Source: Sphaeroforma sirkka (taxonomy: Eukaryota; Opisthokonta; Ichthyosporea; Ichthyophonida). From it: a stretch of 38,781 nt of DNA. The stretch lies in assembly GCA_001586965.3 (NCBI GenBank), contig LUCW03000367.1, positions 62,501-101,281 on the forward strand, written 5' to 3'. Numbering within the stretch: position 1 is the first letter of the stretch; each line of letters begins with the position of its first letter. The notes beneath the pieces are model-generated. The model worked only from the letters and a program-made list of their open reading frames with translations, ran no database searches and was not told the DNA's origin. The translations under genes and the position numbers were made by a program. This document shows positions 15,619 through 33,465 of the stretch, piece by piece.

Positions 15619-16691
15619 ATGGATTTCTTCAGAGATACGATGGTGAACCAACAGAACTCTGCGTCTTCGATGGACACAGAACCCGAGATGCTGTCGCTAC
15701 TGAGAAATATTGAGGCATTACTTACAGTTATAGCCCACAACACACAACGCAGTCACGATGTTCTGCCGGAAAGCTCTGTGGCGAATGCAGCTGATCTGAG
15801 TCAGAACAACGCTTCAGTGGAGCGACAAGACAGTGAAATGGATTTTCAAGTGATGGATTTATTCTCGGATGTTCCAGAGGAACCGGTAGCGGAATTGGAA
15901 GGTATTTTTCATATGGCGCATAATCGTTGTCCGTACATGTGATTGAATTCGAATTACTTAGCACAAGAATGTGAGTCATTGTGTCCATATGTCTTCTGCG
16001 CCTAACAGTAGATCGTGTAAGACGTCGTCAGCTGTTCCAAGAATTCATTCATCATATTAATGTCTTATTTGCCCATTTCACGTGATCAGATGATCAGGAG
16101 GAAGATGCCCCCAAGACAAACAGTTGTTTGGATGAGACTCCAATTGTAAGTGACGAAGAAGCTACTGTCGACCTGCCAATTGTAAAGTGGAGCCGAGTAG
16201 ACACCAAAAGCGGGTTGAATGTGTATCATTCGGATGATAGGTGTAAATTTCTGAAGAACATAAAACCGCAAGATCTTATGATAGGTAAGCAACCACCACC
16301 GGAGCGAAAATCATGTATGCTGTGCAACGGTTTAAGAGTTGAGGGCGCTGGTGTCGACATGCAAATGGAAGCCGTCGAGCCTCTTATGAAATTAGATACT
16401 GGTTCCGATGAAGCCCTTATCGAAAGCGACGCAGAATCTGAAGCTATAGCCGAGCTACCCGCGGTGATGTGGAATCGAATTGAAACACAGAACGGTCTGA
16501 ACGTGTATCATATCGATGATAGATGTAAGTTCTTGAAAAATATCAAACCTGAAGATGTGATGATGGGCAAACAAGCACCAACTGACCGTAAGATGTGCAT
16601 GCTGTGCAATGGGTTGAAGGTCGAGGACAAGCTGCCGACAAAGTACGAGATGACAAGCATAACTCAGACTTCACTCCCAATTTCCATTTGA
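15619..16691 (+). CDS. Protein with two tandem Ada-like zinc-binding modules
   Basis: Two exons: 15619-15901 (ends phase 1, AAG|GTATTT) and 16090-16691 (GATCAG acceptor, stop TGA), giving 294 residues. Residues 1-120 are acidic and Ser/Gln-rich (MDFFRDTMVNQQNSASSMDT..). Two copies of one module follow: NVYHSDDRCKFLKNIKP with H141 and C146, then CMLCNGL with C170 and C173; and NVYHIDDRCKFLKNIKP with H235 and C240, then CMLCNGL with C264 and C267. The repeat period is exactly 94 residues, with an acidic linker. The YH-x4-C...C-x2-C pattern resembles the Ada metal-binding domain (Y-H-x3-C ... C-x2-C), which in Ada repairs methylphosphotriesters and elsewhere acts as a zinc-binding accessory module. 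No catalytic domain is attached. The modules are much more alike than the linkers, so they arose by internal duplication. Function not assigned. Confidence 0.72.
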
Positions 16692-16995
16692 TGTGCGCTT
16701 GGATAACCAATAGCTGTCGACAGCTACCCAGAGATGCATCACGTGCTATTTCAGCGCATTCTTGTTGTTTACAACAATATCACGGTGGTGGTCTGCGTCG
16801 AGCGAGTTCATAACCAAAGCTTTCTCTTCGTCCTTGAGCAGACCAAGGTCACCCCTGGCTTCCAGAGTTATACTACATGCTCAATAAGTTTCACCTACTC
16901 GGCATGAGTTGGACTATCTTACGAGCCTCACGCAGGGCTAATTATTTAGTCAATACTAAGCGTTGATAAAAGGCTGTGCAGGCATGTACGATGTC

Positions 16996-17001
16996 AATAA
17001 A
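16996..17001 (+). promoter_or_regulatory. poly-A signal, Ada-like gene
   Basis: AATAAA 305 bases after the stop of the two-module gene; the first canonical signal on this strand. Confidence 0.4.
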
Positions 17002-17499
17002 GTATACCACTATAGACCTATTCTTTAAATATAGTAGCGTGCTACGACAGAGTCTATCATAGATTTCAACTGTGGCAGAAGAGAGCGTCATTAAGGTTTA
17101 AAACTTTGATATTGAAGCTACATTTCTATGTTCCACGCTAAATTCATGTATGTTAAAGCCTCACAGTTATATCCCTGGCCAAACTGACACTTACATTTAA
17201 TGTCCAGTTTAGTAATACCTACCTTGATATGTCAGCTTAGAAAGGTTCGTATTCAAGTGTGCATCCATATAATTTATCAAACCTATCGCCACTAAAGCGC
17301 ATATATTTAACAATATCGGTAAGCGCGTATACAATTATAAGACGAACAATTCGTATCCATCAACCGTCGAATATAAAAACACTTATGTAATCTCAAGAGC
17401 GAAATCGGTTATCACATCTTGGAATGCAAACCGCATGAAAATATTAGTAAACATGGGTGAACATATATTGGTGTACTCGACCAACATAGTCTTAGAAAG

Positions 17500-17601
17500 A
17501 TGACTATTCTATATCTTACGGTTTTTGGAGCAATTGGCTTGATGGCCATGGGTCAGTTCTGGCTTGACAGTATTGCTCTGGCCTGTGCAAATACGATATG
17601 A
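17500..17601 (+). CDS. small hydrophobic ORF (33 aa), candidate signal or membrane peptide
   Basis: ATG at 17500 opens MTILYLTVFGAIGLMAMGQF followed by about 13 further residues and TGA. The first 19 residues could be a signal peptide or a single membrane helix. A possible donor (ATGG|GTCAGT) inside the frame would make it a signal-peptide exon of a larger gene, but I could not find a following exon. Weak candidate. Confidence 0.2.
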   Translation: MTILYLTVFGAIGLMAMGQFWLDSIALACANTI

Positions 17602-19502
17602 CGTTCAGTGTTATATGGTTGCAAGATGAAAATGTATATAGATTTATTAACCGGCAAATAATAAACAGTTAAACAATTGCGACAGACTGGGGTTATTTTA
17701 CCATAAAAGTATCGTTGAAAAGAGCGACACCTACGGGCTTGTGCACGCGGCACATGCGGAGTTTTGTATGTGGAACGGATATGAGATACTGAGATATATC
17801 TGTTTGAAAGTTTCAATATCTCTTTCCGATGATTATGACCGCGAATCTTTTATTAGTACGTAGAGCGAGTGTCTATGCTACCTGTCAGCTGATACCTAAG
17901 ATAGCGCTGCATGTATTTTACACGCTATAGACACTAAACTACAAGACCTCAGGGCTCAGATACAGAATGATACAAACTAGGCCCGGTGTTTATTGGACAC
18001 AATATCTTTTCGGCGCAACTTGCTTACCAATCGCTGCAGAGTCTCCAACACTTAGAATAAACGTACATAGTTATTAGAGTATATACTTCATAATAAAGTA
18101 TTTTGGGCAGTTGAAATTGTAATTCTGAGGTGATGCTGAACAGGGTCTGGTCAATATTGTAATTTAAAAAAGTCATAATCTCGTCTTCTCCCTCGCCCCG
18201 AAAAAAACCCCTAAATAAATAAATAAGAAGAAATATATTTTTTTCATTATAAAAAAGGGTTTTTTGAAATTATATTTATTTATAGGATGATTATTAGCCA
18301 TAGGTGAAATGTATTTTTAGAAGGCTAAATATGGGTGAAATGACAAATTGGTTTGTTCTTTATTTAAAAAAAATAAAATCTAGCAATATGCACATCCATT
18401 ATATTTATATATTTAATTTTTTAACAAAAAAAACATATACATATAAATATAGGAACAAAATTGATGACGGGATGGGGAATTACGTCACACTAAATATTTA
18501 AAAATAAAAATACTGTTTCACCAAATAGAGAGATTGTTGTTGTTTAGAAATGAGTCATTGATTCGGTCTGTGACTTGCGAGTTGTGACTTGTGAGTCTGA
18601 CTTGTGTGAGTTGTGACTTGTTTAGTCTACACTCTACTATAGCGACTATAGTCCGGCTCCAGTGAGACTGTGTGAGTCTGTGAGACTGCGAGTTCAAAGT
18701 TGTGACAGCGTGCTGATTTTATCAATAATCATGGAGCGGTTGTATTTATAACCTTCATTTCTATTGATTACGGATATTAATTGTAAACCAATGCATTTAA
18801 TATACCTACTACTCAATGCTAGCCGAAGTATTCTTCAAAGCTTTTTTTTTGAATAAAGCTTCAATTCCCAACTGCTACATATATGATACGTTTTCTAGAA
18901 TATGTACACCTTCTAACTACCTACAATCCGGTCAAAAGTATCCATCGAGTACGTAAACTGGTTTTGCTTTTTGAATCCACAAAATCATTGACTCCAAATT
19001 GGGTCTAAGCTTTCCGAACAATAAACGTACTTAGCTCGCATACAAATTGCAGTAAATACTTTGTTGAATAGTAGGCCACATAAATTTTGTATTTTAAATT
19101 TCAATTTACGTACAATAATTACGCGTAACGTTACGGATTCTTTATGGTAAATATTCAGATTTTAAAATATATATAAAATGTATGGGGCTGTCCTACAGGC
19201 TACAGGCTCCTATCCCAGCAGGCAGCAATAGTGCAATTATTCTATTTGTTTCGCACACATCGAATCACAAACAAATGTGCGAGAGAAAGCCAAATAAATT
19301 CCTTCGAGCAGTCTGTGTATCTTCGGGTGTCTGATGGTTTGTACCTGCAATAGCAAACAAAGTATAACGCACCAGCTAAGGAACACCTATAACTGGTTAT
19401 ATTGAGTGTTGCGAAACACCAATAGAGTAGGTTAGTACGTACATCTGTACATACTTAAACACAGACACAGTAATCTAAGCCGAAGTTTATACATAAACAA
19501 CT
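17602..19502. other. intergenic region upstream of PP1
   Basis: AT-rich with A/T homopolymers and a GACT/GAGT-word minisatellite at 18561-18705. No supported coding region. Confidence 0.45.
18561..18705. repeat. GTGACTTG/GTGAGTCTG minisatellite
   Basis: Irregular tandem of GAGTTGTGACTTG and GTGAGTCTGTGAGACTG words, interrupted by two CTATAG palindromes separated by CGA near 18637-18651. Similar word composition to the 12855 minisatellite but not alignable to it. Confidence 0.6.
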
Positions 19503-26641
<7,139 letters not shown>

Positions 26642-27113
26642 ATATCGGTCGAAATTCAATAGCGAGTCGGTTCTCTTGACAGCCGCTGTCATCTTGATGC
26701 TACCATATAACCAGCATACATATAGGTGTATATGTAAATGTACATAGATATGGGCATATGTGTATACGTATGCATATGGCTTACGCACCCATCCCATCCT
26801 CACCTCAATTCCTGCGATGGCATATTGTTGGTGGGCGCACACACGCCGGTGGTTGCTTAGCAACGCACTGCCACTCCACGCACACAATCTGCTATAAGTC
26901 ATGTGTATGGCTCAACTACGGTGGTGTGTGCGTGTACGAGTGTGCTTGTCCTGTGCACACGCAGGAAGGGGGTATGCCATCGTACAGGGATGTTGGTCTG
27001 CATAGCGGAGGTGGGCTTAGTGTATTGCAGTTACCTCGTGGATTATGGCCTTTGGGTGTGGTTGGAATTGACAGCGAATATTAGTAGGTTCAAGCGATGG
27101 TTTCGCGAATCGG

Positions 27114-27119
27114 AATAAA
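27114..27119 (+). promoter_or_regulatory. poly-A signal, PP1 gene
   Basis: AATAAA 473 bases downstream of the PP1 stop; the first canonical signal after it on the plus strand. Confidence 0.4.
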
Positions 27120-27345
27120 GAGAATTGGTGTATATCGCTGTGTCTGCACTGTGCAATACTCTTGGCTAGTTCGTACATAAATTATGAATGTGATCGGCTG
27201 TATTATCTCCGCCAATGGAATTACGTATACTATGAATGTGATTGACTGTGTTATCTACGTCAATGTGATTAAAGAGAATTGGTGTATATCGGTTTGTGTC
27301 TGCACTAAATAATACTCTTGACTAGTTCGTACGTATATTACGTAT
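27117..27345. repeat. 154-bp-period tandem duplication
   Basis: AAAGAGAATTGGTGTATATC at 27117 and 27271 opens two diverged copies containing TGTGTCTGCACT, AATACTCTTG and CTAGTTCGTAC. The block between also repeats TATGAATGTGAT twice. Confidence 0.75.
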
Positions 27346-27494
27346 ATTATGAATTAAGTTATTTGTGTATCGATTTATCGTCGTTATTTGGCGCTTAAAT
27401 AGACCCATTTTTAAAAAAGTATAGCCCCTTGTTGTTTTAGGACGTATACACTACACAAGTATTCTCGGTTGGAGTTTGTCGTTTGGCTATAGTA

Positions 27495-27809
27495 CAAGGA
27501 TGTGATGGAATTAGTTTTATATTTACCATTAATCGCTCATCGTCACTTAAGTGTTTTGAGGTTTAGTCTTGTTTGGTTTTCATGTTTTGAGGTTTTCTTT
27601 TTTTTTTTAACGGATGATAAAGTACCCTAATCCCTATCACAACCTAAAAATCAAGGATGTGATGGAATTAGTTTTATATTTACCATTAATCGCTCATCTT
27701 CACTTAAGTGTTTTGAGGTTTAGTCTTGTTTGGTTTTCATGTTTTGAGGTTTTCTTTTTTTTTTAACGGATGATAAAGTACCCTAATCCCTATCACAACC
27801 TAAAAATCA
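27495..27809. repeat. 157-bp tandem duplication, nearly identical
   Basis: Two head-to-tail copies beginning CAAGGATGTGATGG at 27495 and 27652. Differences seen are one G/T substitution (CTCATCGTCAC versus CTCATCTTCAC) and T-run length. A recent duplication. Confidence 0.9.
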
Positions 27810-27944
27810 GATATATTTACCCCTAAATTGGATTCAGCACATCTATATAACAACAAGAGTGTGTATATACTATCTAAGTATCTAAATCCACTCAAACGTT
27901 GGAGAATCTGATTGTTTGACGCTTTATTATCGTACTCTTATAGT

Positions 27945-28097
27945 ACGTATATATATATATATATATATATATGTTCTTATATATATATAATATGTATGTA
28001 TAAATACATGAATGTATGTATACATATATATATTTATACTTGTATACTTGTATACTTATATAAATAATATACATATATATATATATATATATATATT
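27945..28097. repeat. AT microsatellite block
   Basis: (AT)n at about 27951-27971 and 28071-28096, with ATGTATGTATA-type filler between. Confidence 0.8.
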
Positions 28098-28335
28098 TCT
28101 TGATTCAGCTTTACCATGTCGGTCACTGTATAATACCATACCATCAGTTGTCACATGCAAGTGTATTTCAGATATGTCATTGCACTCGAGGTATCATACT
28201 CTGAAAATATCCGCAAAATCGGCGCGTGAAAACTGACATCAGCGTGTCTCGTTTACGCATCAGTGACGCTCCAAGAGACCTGGATAAAGTCGACGCTTTA
28301 CCCATTTATAGTGAAGCAGCACGGTATGCCAGGAT

Positions 28336-28457
28336 AGTACCTGTGGTTGTCACATGTACCTATTGTTGTCGCATATACCTGTTGTTGTCGCATATACATG
28401 TTGCTGTCGCATATACATGTTGTTGGCGCATATACCTCTTGTTGTACCATATACCTC
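28336..28457. repeat. 19-bp minisatellite, six units
   Basis: Tandem copies of TACCTGTTGTTGTCGCATA with point changes. Because 19 is not a multiple of 3, frames across it (repeating Tyr/Leu/Cys words) are unlikely to be coding. Confidence 0.85.
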
Positions 28458-28673
28458 AGAGATAAGCTCCAACGGCACATTTCAACTCTCGTTAATGAAG
28501 TTATCTGCGTTAAATTAAACGTGACACGGAAGTTGTTTTGTGGCCCGGTCAGTGTTTATCCTAGCACTACCACCTCACCCTTTGATTTTTTCTTGGAAGT
28601 GTCCAATTCAGGCGGTTCGTCGACATCTATGGCCCTTTCTAGCTTTATCGTCCGTTTCCAACTTCCTATTGCT

Positions 28674-30152
28674 TCACTCTTGCTCACATATTGTGCACCA
28701 CGCGTCCACATCGATGGTCGGATTATTCTTCTTCACACCACTCTTAGTTAGTCTCACACCCACGCCTTGCTTGGCCACCGCCGCGGTGGTTGGTATACCC
28801 TTCTCATCCACGAGTCTTCGACTCAAAAACCCAAGTCTATCCCGGATGTATATGTTGATCGATTTTTGCGACATAGCCTTTCGCTTTCCCACGGGATAGT
28901 GGTGCTTGGCGCATCGCTCGCGCAGTGTGATCTCCCCACCACCACATACGCCAATACTCTCACCCTTCTTGATCGTCTCTTTCCCGGTCATCTTAGCTTT
29001 TCCATGCACATTGTACGAGCTCTCTCTATTGGCTCTATTATCTCGCAGTTTACCTCGGCTGTAGCCCGTAAATGTGGTTGTAATTGTACCAATATTGTCT
29101 GAGGAAGGCATACTAGCCAACTCAATTGCTCCGACAACGTCCTGTACGGCTAAATATTCAGAGATCCGTGATGTGTTTGTTCCTCAGTATCCTGGCTCAC
29201 GAGGATTGAAATGCCCGAATTAAACGAAGACTATGCGCATTAGAAAGGGTACAAACTTCATCAGTACCACAATGTATATATACGTGTATTACGTTACGTA
29301 GAACTGACGGGCACAACCTAACCTTGTAACAAGTTTTATCTGTATATGTTAATTTATATATGTGAATTAACATCAGGCAATTAGAAACCTGAAAAAATGT
29401 TGGTCTTGGAATAATCATCTCGACGAGATGAACCAATTCGCTAGGCGCGATTGGATTGAAGATTGAAAAGCTTTCAAGCCATCGAACTGCGAAAACAAAC
29501 GCTGGTAGAATTAATCTTCTATCCATATCAAGTCTACCATACACATCGAAGCAAGTTACGTGGTCTACATACGGGGACTATATATAGCTTACCTCAGCTG
29601 GAACGTTATAAAAAGTGAACATTTTCCGAACAGTATTGTTTGTGGTGTATTCTTTGACGAACCCCTTCTCCGTCAATTCTGCATTGGCATAAACCACGAA
29701 AAGACGATCTTTTTAGAACTTCAGATGACAATACCGATCAGAAAAGCTCATCACAATTAGGAGCATATAACCGAGATGCAATAGGTGCAGTGATACAGAT
29801 CACGAGCTTAGTCCGTCCGCCGTAGTAGCGTTATCTTACATGCATTTCAGCTCATAAACTCCTACACCACACTAATTCTATTTATCGGAACGATATGTCT
29901 AAAGAAAAATTACAACTATGAAATCATCACTTGATGAGACGTACCCTTCGTGTTACTAGCACTTTTTCCACGGCCAGTTTTGACACCATCAATATACACG
30001 TGAACAAGAACTCAGTCATGATCCGGAGCGGTCAGCTTACAAGTATTGGTAGTAAGGAGAGATATGCGGACCTCGAAACGCTTTCCGGCGTCGGCTGCCA
30101 TGTTTTTCATGAAATTGCCACACATTTTGAGATAATTATGTACACTAGGATG
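28674..30152 (-). CDS. DUF7918-like protein, multi-exon, with in-frame TGA
   Basis: Model: 30152-29945 (TTCTAG acceptor, donor G|GTACGT, phase 1), 29708-29593 (phase 1 in, donor GAG|GTAAGC, phase 0) and 29141-28674 (TACAG acceptor, stop). Joined protein reads DAGKRFEVRISLL, LVHVYIDGVKTG, RLFVVYANAELTEKGF, NTVRKMFTFYNVPAE joined to DVVGAIELASM, then NVHGKAKMTGKETIKKGES and a basic Gly/Ser/Thr tail. The order (GK-F-V.., V.V.DG, kFtF, GxIEv, then a v..kaK..g....Ge motif) is that of the fungal DUF7918 family as I remember it; function of that family is unknown. A TGA at 30014-30012 interrupts between APDHD and VLVHV in the same frame; CGA there would restore a plausible Arg. So this is either a pseudogene, a sequencing error or an unusual gene. 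The acceptor at 29709 is weak, and the 5' end upstream of 30152 is not found. Confidence 0.5.
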
Positions 30153-30274
30153 CTAGAAACGGAATGTAAGTTTATTTTCATTTTAATAAGCAGACCAACG
30201 GACAGCAGAAGAAGAAAAATATGTGCCATTTCGACAACATAACGAGTAGCGTTAGCAGCTATGCATTGTCGATG

Positions 30275-30478
30275 CTATGCTACACAGCAAACCATTTCCT
30301 GAACCCTTGTTCTGTAAAGTATCATGTTAACTTTTACTTTGGCGACCTCTGGTGAAATGTAGAACAATGGCATTGTTTTCTTTTCTACTTTCACATTCGA
30401 TTCCAATGCACTGATCCCTGAGTTTTCCGATGCTGACTCTGTCACGATGTACAACCCCAGTCCAAATCTTATGTTCAC
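30275..30478 (-). CDS. possible upstream exon, beta-rich peptide
   Basis: A minus-strand frame reads VNIRFGLGLYIVTESASENS and later KVEKKTMPLFYISPEVAKVK, with codon composition better than neighbouring frames. No ATG start, and the donor choices (ATG|GTTTGC, AGG|GTTCAG) are poor. It may be an upstream exon of the DUF7918-like gene or a chance frame. Confidence 0.18.
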   Translation of the reverse strand: MNIRFGLGLYIVTESASENSGISALESNVKVEKKTMPLFYISPEVAKVKVNMILYRTRVQEMVCCVA

Positions 30479-32037
30479 CGTATAGATGATGGTAGCGACT
30501 CTTGGTTAGTTTAAACGGTCAATCAACACTATTATGCGAAACATATGATTTGTTCTGATTAAGCTGGTACGAGCTTAACACGTGTCCAGTTTACAATGCT
30601 AAATGCTCGAAACACGAGGCGGATTGCGTCGATACTACAGACTGGCAAACAACGTCCATTTAGCCTCGAAAATAATCTCGGGGGAGACTTGAGACGCCTA
30701 TGATCACTATACGTCATACCCTCATTTACGAATCAAGCAAAGATAAACATACAACACCACATTGCATACTTGAGGAAAATTTTAGCCGCACGTATTTAAT
30801 TGTGTTTTGCCTATCAATATACCATATCCACATAGGTGTGCTAATAATGACACTTTATCTCTTTGAAATGAATACACTGATCCAACTTAGGCCCATTGTG
30901 AGATAGTGATTCATTTTAGTAGAATATATCCAGTTTATGTCTAGTTTGGGGAGATTTACCAGTAGATTCAAGGGGAAGGTTTGAGTTTTAATAGAAGCTC
31001 AGGCCTCAGACTAATACTTGAAAATAAAATCACAATAGACCTCTGAAGGAGGGATATCATAGATCGATTAGGGTCCCCCGTCGATAAGGGATGGGTGGAA
31101 GATGGGGGACCCCTAAAGGGGGTTCCTCGATGAGATGGGGATAACCACTATCCGTATGAGATACAGACAGATACAGTTGCTACAACTATTATAAACGATC
31201 AAGAACTGAACATATCATCAAGCATCACTTACTTGAAGGGGAATTAAGCCGCATGCGATCGCTGTATGCTAGAACGTCCTCTGCCGCAAGCATTTCTAGA
31301 GTGGGAAGGCATGCCCTAGGATTTATTGTGTTCCACATGTAATGCGTATTTGGTTGGTGCTTTGTATACTGCACAACTTGAGCTTACAGCGATTATACAG
31401 CAATGCCTCTGAAGAATGGTTTTCAGATTGGTGGGCAACCTTTCTCGTAAGGGTCACCTTTTATGGCACATATATATAGTTGGATCAGCTTGTAAATATA
31501 CCACCACGTATGTGTTTGTAGTTGTATCTATATATTTTCGTGTGCCATAGTTAGATATAAGATATTAGATACCTGACACCTGCCCACTTGAAAGAAGATA
31601 TTACTATATTACTTTAAATATATACCTGGCACCTGGCACTTTTTTTTTTTAAAGGTACCGATGTTCTTGTCTCAATCCCCTCTATTGATTGGTCACAATG
31701 AGCCATCATACCAATTAATAGCCAATTAGCCAATGGCCAGGTAACGCGGCTGTCGAAACTTTATTTCGTAGATTAGGGACTTTTTACTCATTTATAAAAA
31801 AAAATTCAAAATGAATATATTCTCCTGGGCTAGTAATTGTACAAGTGAAGACGCCGACATGTCAGACGTGTCCGCACGGCATTTTGTCAGACATATCTGT
31901 CGGCGACAGACCTAGTGTTGACCCATGGGCCAGACCCGACTATCGCAACAACACCAAACGACATGTAACTACTACGTGTCCAGATATGCTCATATCACAA
32001 TCAATTACGTCATCAAGTATCAGTCAATAAATGTGAT
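30479..32037. other. intergenic region
   Basis: No supported gene. Contains a 12-bp GC-rich hairpin at 31071-31112. At about 31850-31910 a diffuse imperfect inverted pair of GTCAGAC/GTCGGC words is visible, too weak to call. Confidence 0.45.
31071..31112. other. GC-rich 12-bp hairpin
   Basis: GGGTCCCCCGTC (31071-31082) pairs with GATGGGGGACCC (31101-31112): 11 Watson-Crick pairs and one G:U, with an 18-base purine-rich loop, in otherwise AT-rich DNA. Confidence 0.45.
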
Positions 32038-32760
32038 GTTTTCAAAAAACCAATAATATATATCTAATGTTAGTTAATGTTTTGCCGTTTTCCGGTTTTC
32101 GCTAGTTCCTTTGCATTGCAGTAAAAAACAGTGCACCATATGGCATTGATATTTATGATCCTGTCTGTGTTATGGATATGTAGCATATGACATATTCGAA
32201 TTCGAGACTAGGTCCCATCTCTGTGTATGCCTGAAGATAATTGACCGCTAATTCTGCATAAGTATAGATGCTCTTCGAAACAACATTACTATGTCATTGT
32301 GTACTACCTGATATAAATTCAATGTAATAGTACTAGATCACAAGATCGATTATACGTTTAGCCCTGACAATCAGGAAGTCTCGCGTGGGATACATATCGT
32401 ACTTTACTACATTCATTATACGTTCAGCCCAGGAAACCAGAAAGGGTTTACAGACTAGCATATCAAAGCAGATCTGAAGATACAAATAATAGTTCACAAA
32501 ATTTTACCATTCCCACGCGCGGTACAAATTGTACCGTTGCACAGTTGCACTGAATGGTGTATTTCAATTGGCGTTTGAAGCATTTAGAATATATGTTACT
32601 TTGTTGATCATACAATGAACGGTATCAACGATGATCGTAAGCAATTGATTTCAAAAACAACAGCCAAACATTCACCACTGTCTTCAAAAGCACTCTCTCA
32701 AAGGTTTACGCGCTTAATTAACAATCAGCGAGAAAGGACATTGTACTAAAGGGATATTTC

Positions 32761-32766
32761 TTTATT
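32761..32766 (-). promoter_or_regulatory. poly-A signal, Cys-rich gene copy 1
   Basis: AATAAA on the minus strand, 72 bases downstream of the stop. Confidence 0.55.
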
Positions 32767-32837
32767 ATAGCATGATTCCTTTATATTACAACTCTATGTG
32801 CAGCCGCTTCAGAATATATTGCGACTATAATCTAAAC

Positions 32838-33398
32838 TTACTTGCAGCAATGGGAAGTGCCACATTTGATTGAAGCGTAGTGGCCACATTTGTTAGTGTA
32901 CCGACAGCATTCAGTGTCGTGCTTGTAACCATGTTTGCACTTGTCAGATGATATATCGCCACACTTGTAGTAATTGCCTGTAGGATCGTGTGGTCTCGAT
33001 GGTTTGCGCTTCTCACAACAAGTGTGTTGACTACAGCCAGGCAGCACCGATTCACAGTCATCTCCCTTTGCACAGCACTTCTCACGGTCCAATAACTCGA
33101 ATCCGCGACCGCAGTGAATGTCCGCATCTTTACATTTCTTGGGTTCATCGTACTGCTTCTTTTCACAGCATGTGCGTTTGCCACATTCAGGAACCCATGA
33201 CTTGCAGTAGTCCCCCTTGTCACAGCATTCTTCGCGTGGAATCAGCTCTTGGTGACGATCGCAATCAACATAAGACTCTTTACAAGTAATAGGGTCGTCG
33301 TAGCGAACACTGTTCTTATGGCTGCTGGCATATACTTGGAAGTCGAGGACTGCAAGACTAGCGACGGCAAGTAGAAGGAAACGATTCATAGCTGACAT
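32838..33398 (-). CDS. Secreted protein with three 8-cysteine modules, copy 1
   Basis: 186 residues, intronless. MSAMNRFLLLAVASLAVLDF is a signal peptide with probable cleavage after about residue 25 (VYA-SS). The mature part has 24 cysteines in three modules: C39-C78 and C89-C128 share C-x6-C-x11-CC-x5-C-x6-C-x4-CC exactly, and C146-C185 is a variant (C-x7-C-x9-CC-x5-C-x7-C-x4-CC). Each could form four disulfides. Modules repeat every 50 residues, joined by Lys/Pro linkers. No match I recognise among WAP, EGF, hevein or defensin spacings; a cell-wall, adhesion, inhibitor or effector role is possible but unsupported. TATAAATA lies about 67 bases upstream of the ATG and AATAAA 72 bases after the stop. 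The stop is embedded in a donor-like AA|GTAAGT. Protein identical to copy 2. Confidence 0.85.
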   Translation of the reverse strand: MSAMNRFLLLAVASLAVLDFQVYASSHKNSVRYDDPITCKESYVDCDRHQELIPREECCDKGDYCKSWVPECGKRTCCEKKQYDEPKKCKDADIHCGRGFELLDREKCCAKGDDCESVLPGCSQHTCCEKRKPSRPHDPTGNYYKCGDISSDKCKHGYKHDTECCRYTNKCGHYASIKCGTSHCCK

Positions 33399-33457
33399 GT
33401 TGGTTATTAGCTAGTGCTTTTGTGTGAAATCTGTTCAATATTGTCACATGTACGCTG

Positions 33458-33465
33458 TATTTATA
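33458..33465 (-). promoter_or_regulatory. TATA box, Cys-rich gene copy 1
   Basis: TATAAATA on the minus strand, about 67 bases before the ATG at 33398. Conserved in copy 2, lost in the third fragment. Confidence 0.6.

Noticed and set aside
12837..18705. The 12855 and 18561 GACT-word minisatellites as ends of one large element
   Set aside because: Word composition is similar but the two do not align in direct or inverted orientation over more than about a dozen bases.
28226..28480. Frames on both strands across 28226-28480
   Set aside because: They run through a 19-bp minisatellite whose unit length shifts frame each copy, with repetitive peptide composition.
30012..30014. In-frame TGA as selenocysteine
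   Set aside because: The surrounding domain is not a selenoprotein family and no SECIS-like element was seen; a CGA-to-TGA change is simpler.
32825..33289. Overlapping frames of 132 and 99 codons in the Cys-rich gene (repeated in copy 2)
   Set aside because: They are shadows in other frames of the signal-peptide-bearing 186-codon gene; being duplicated identically only reflects DNA identity.
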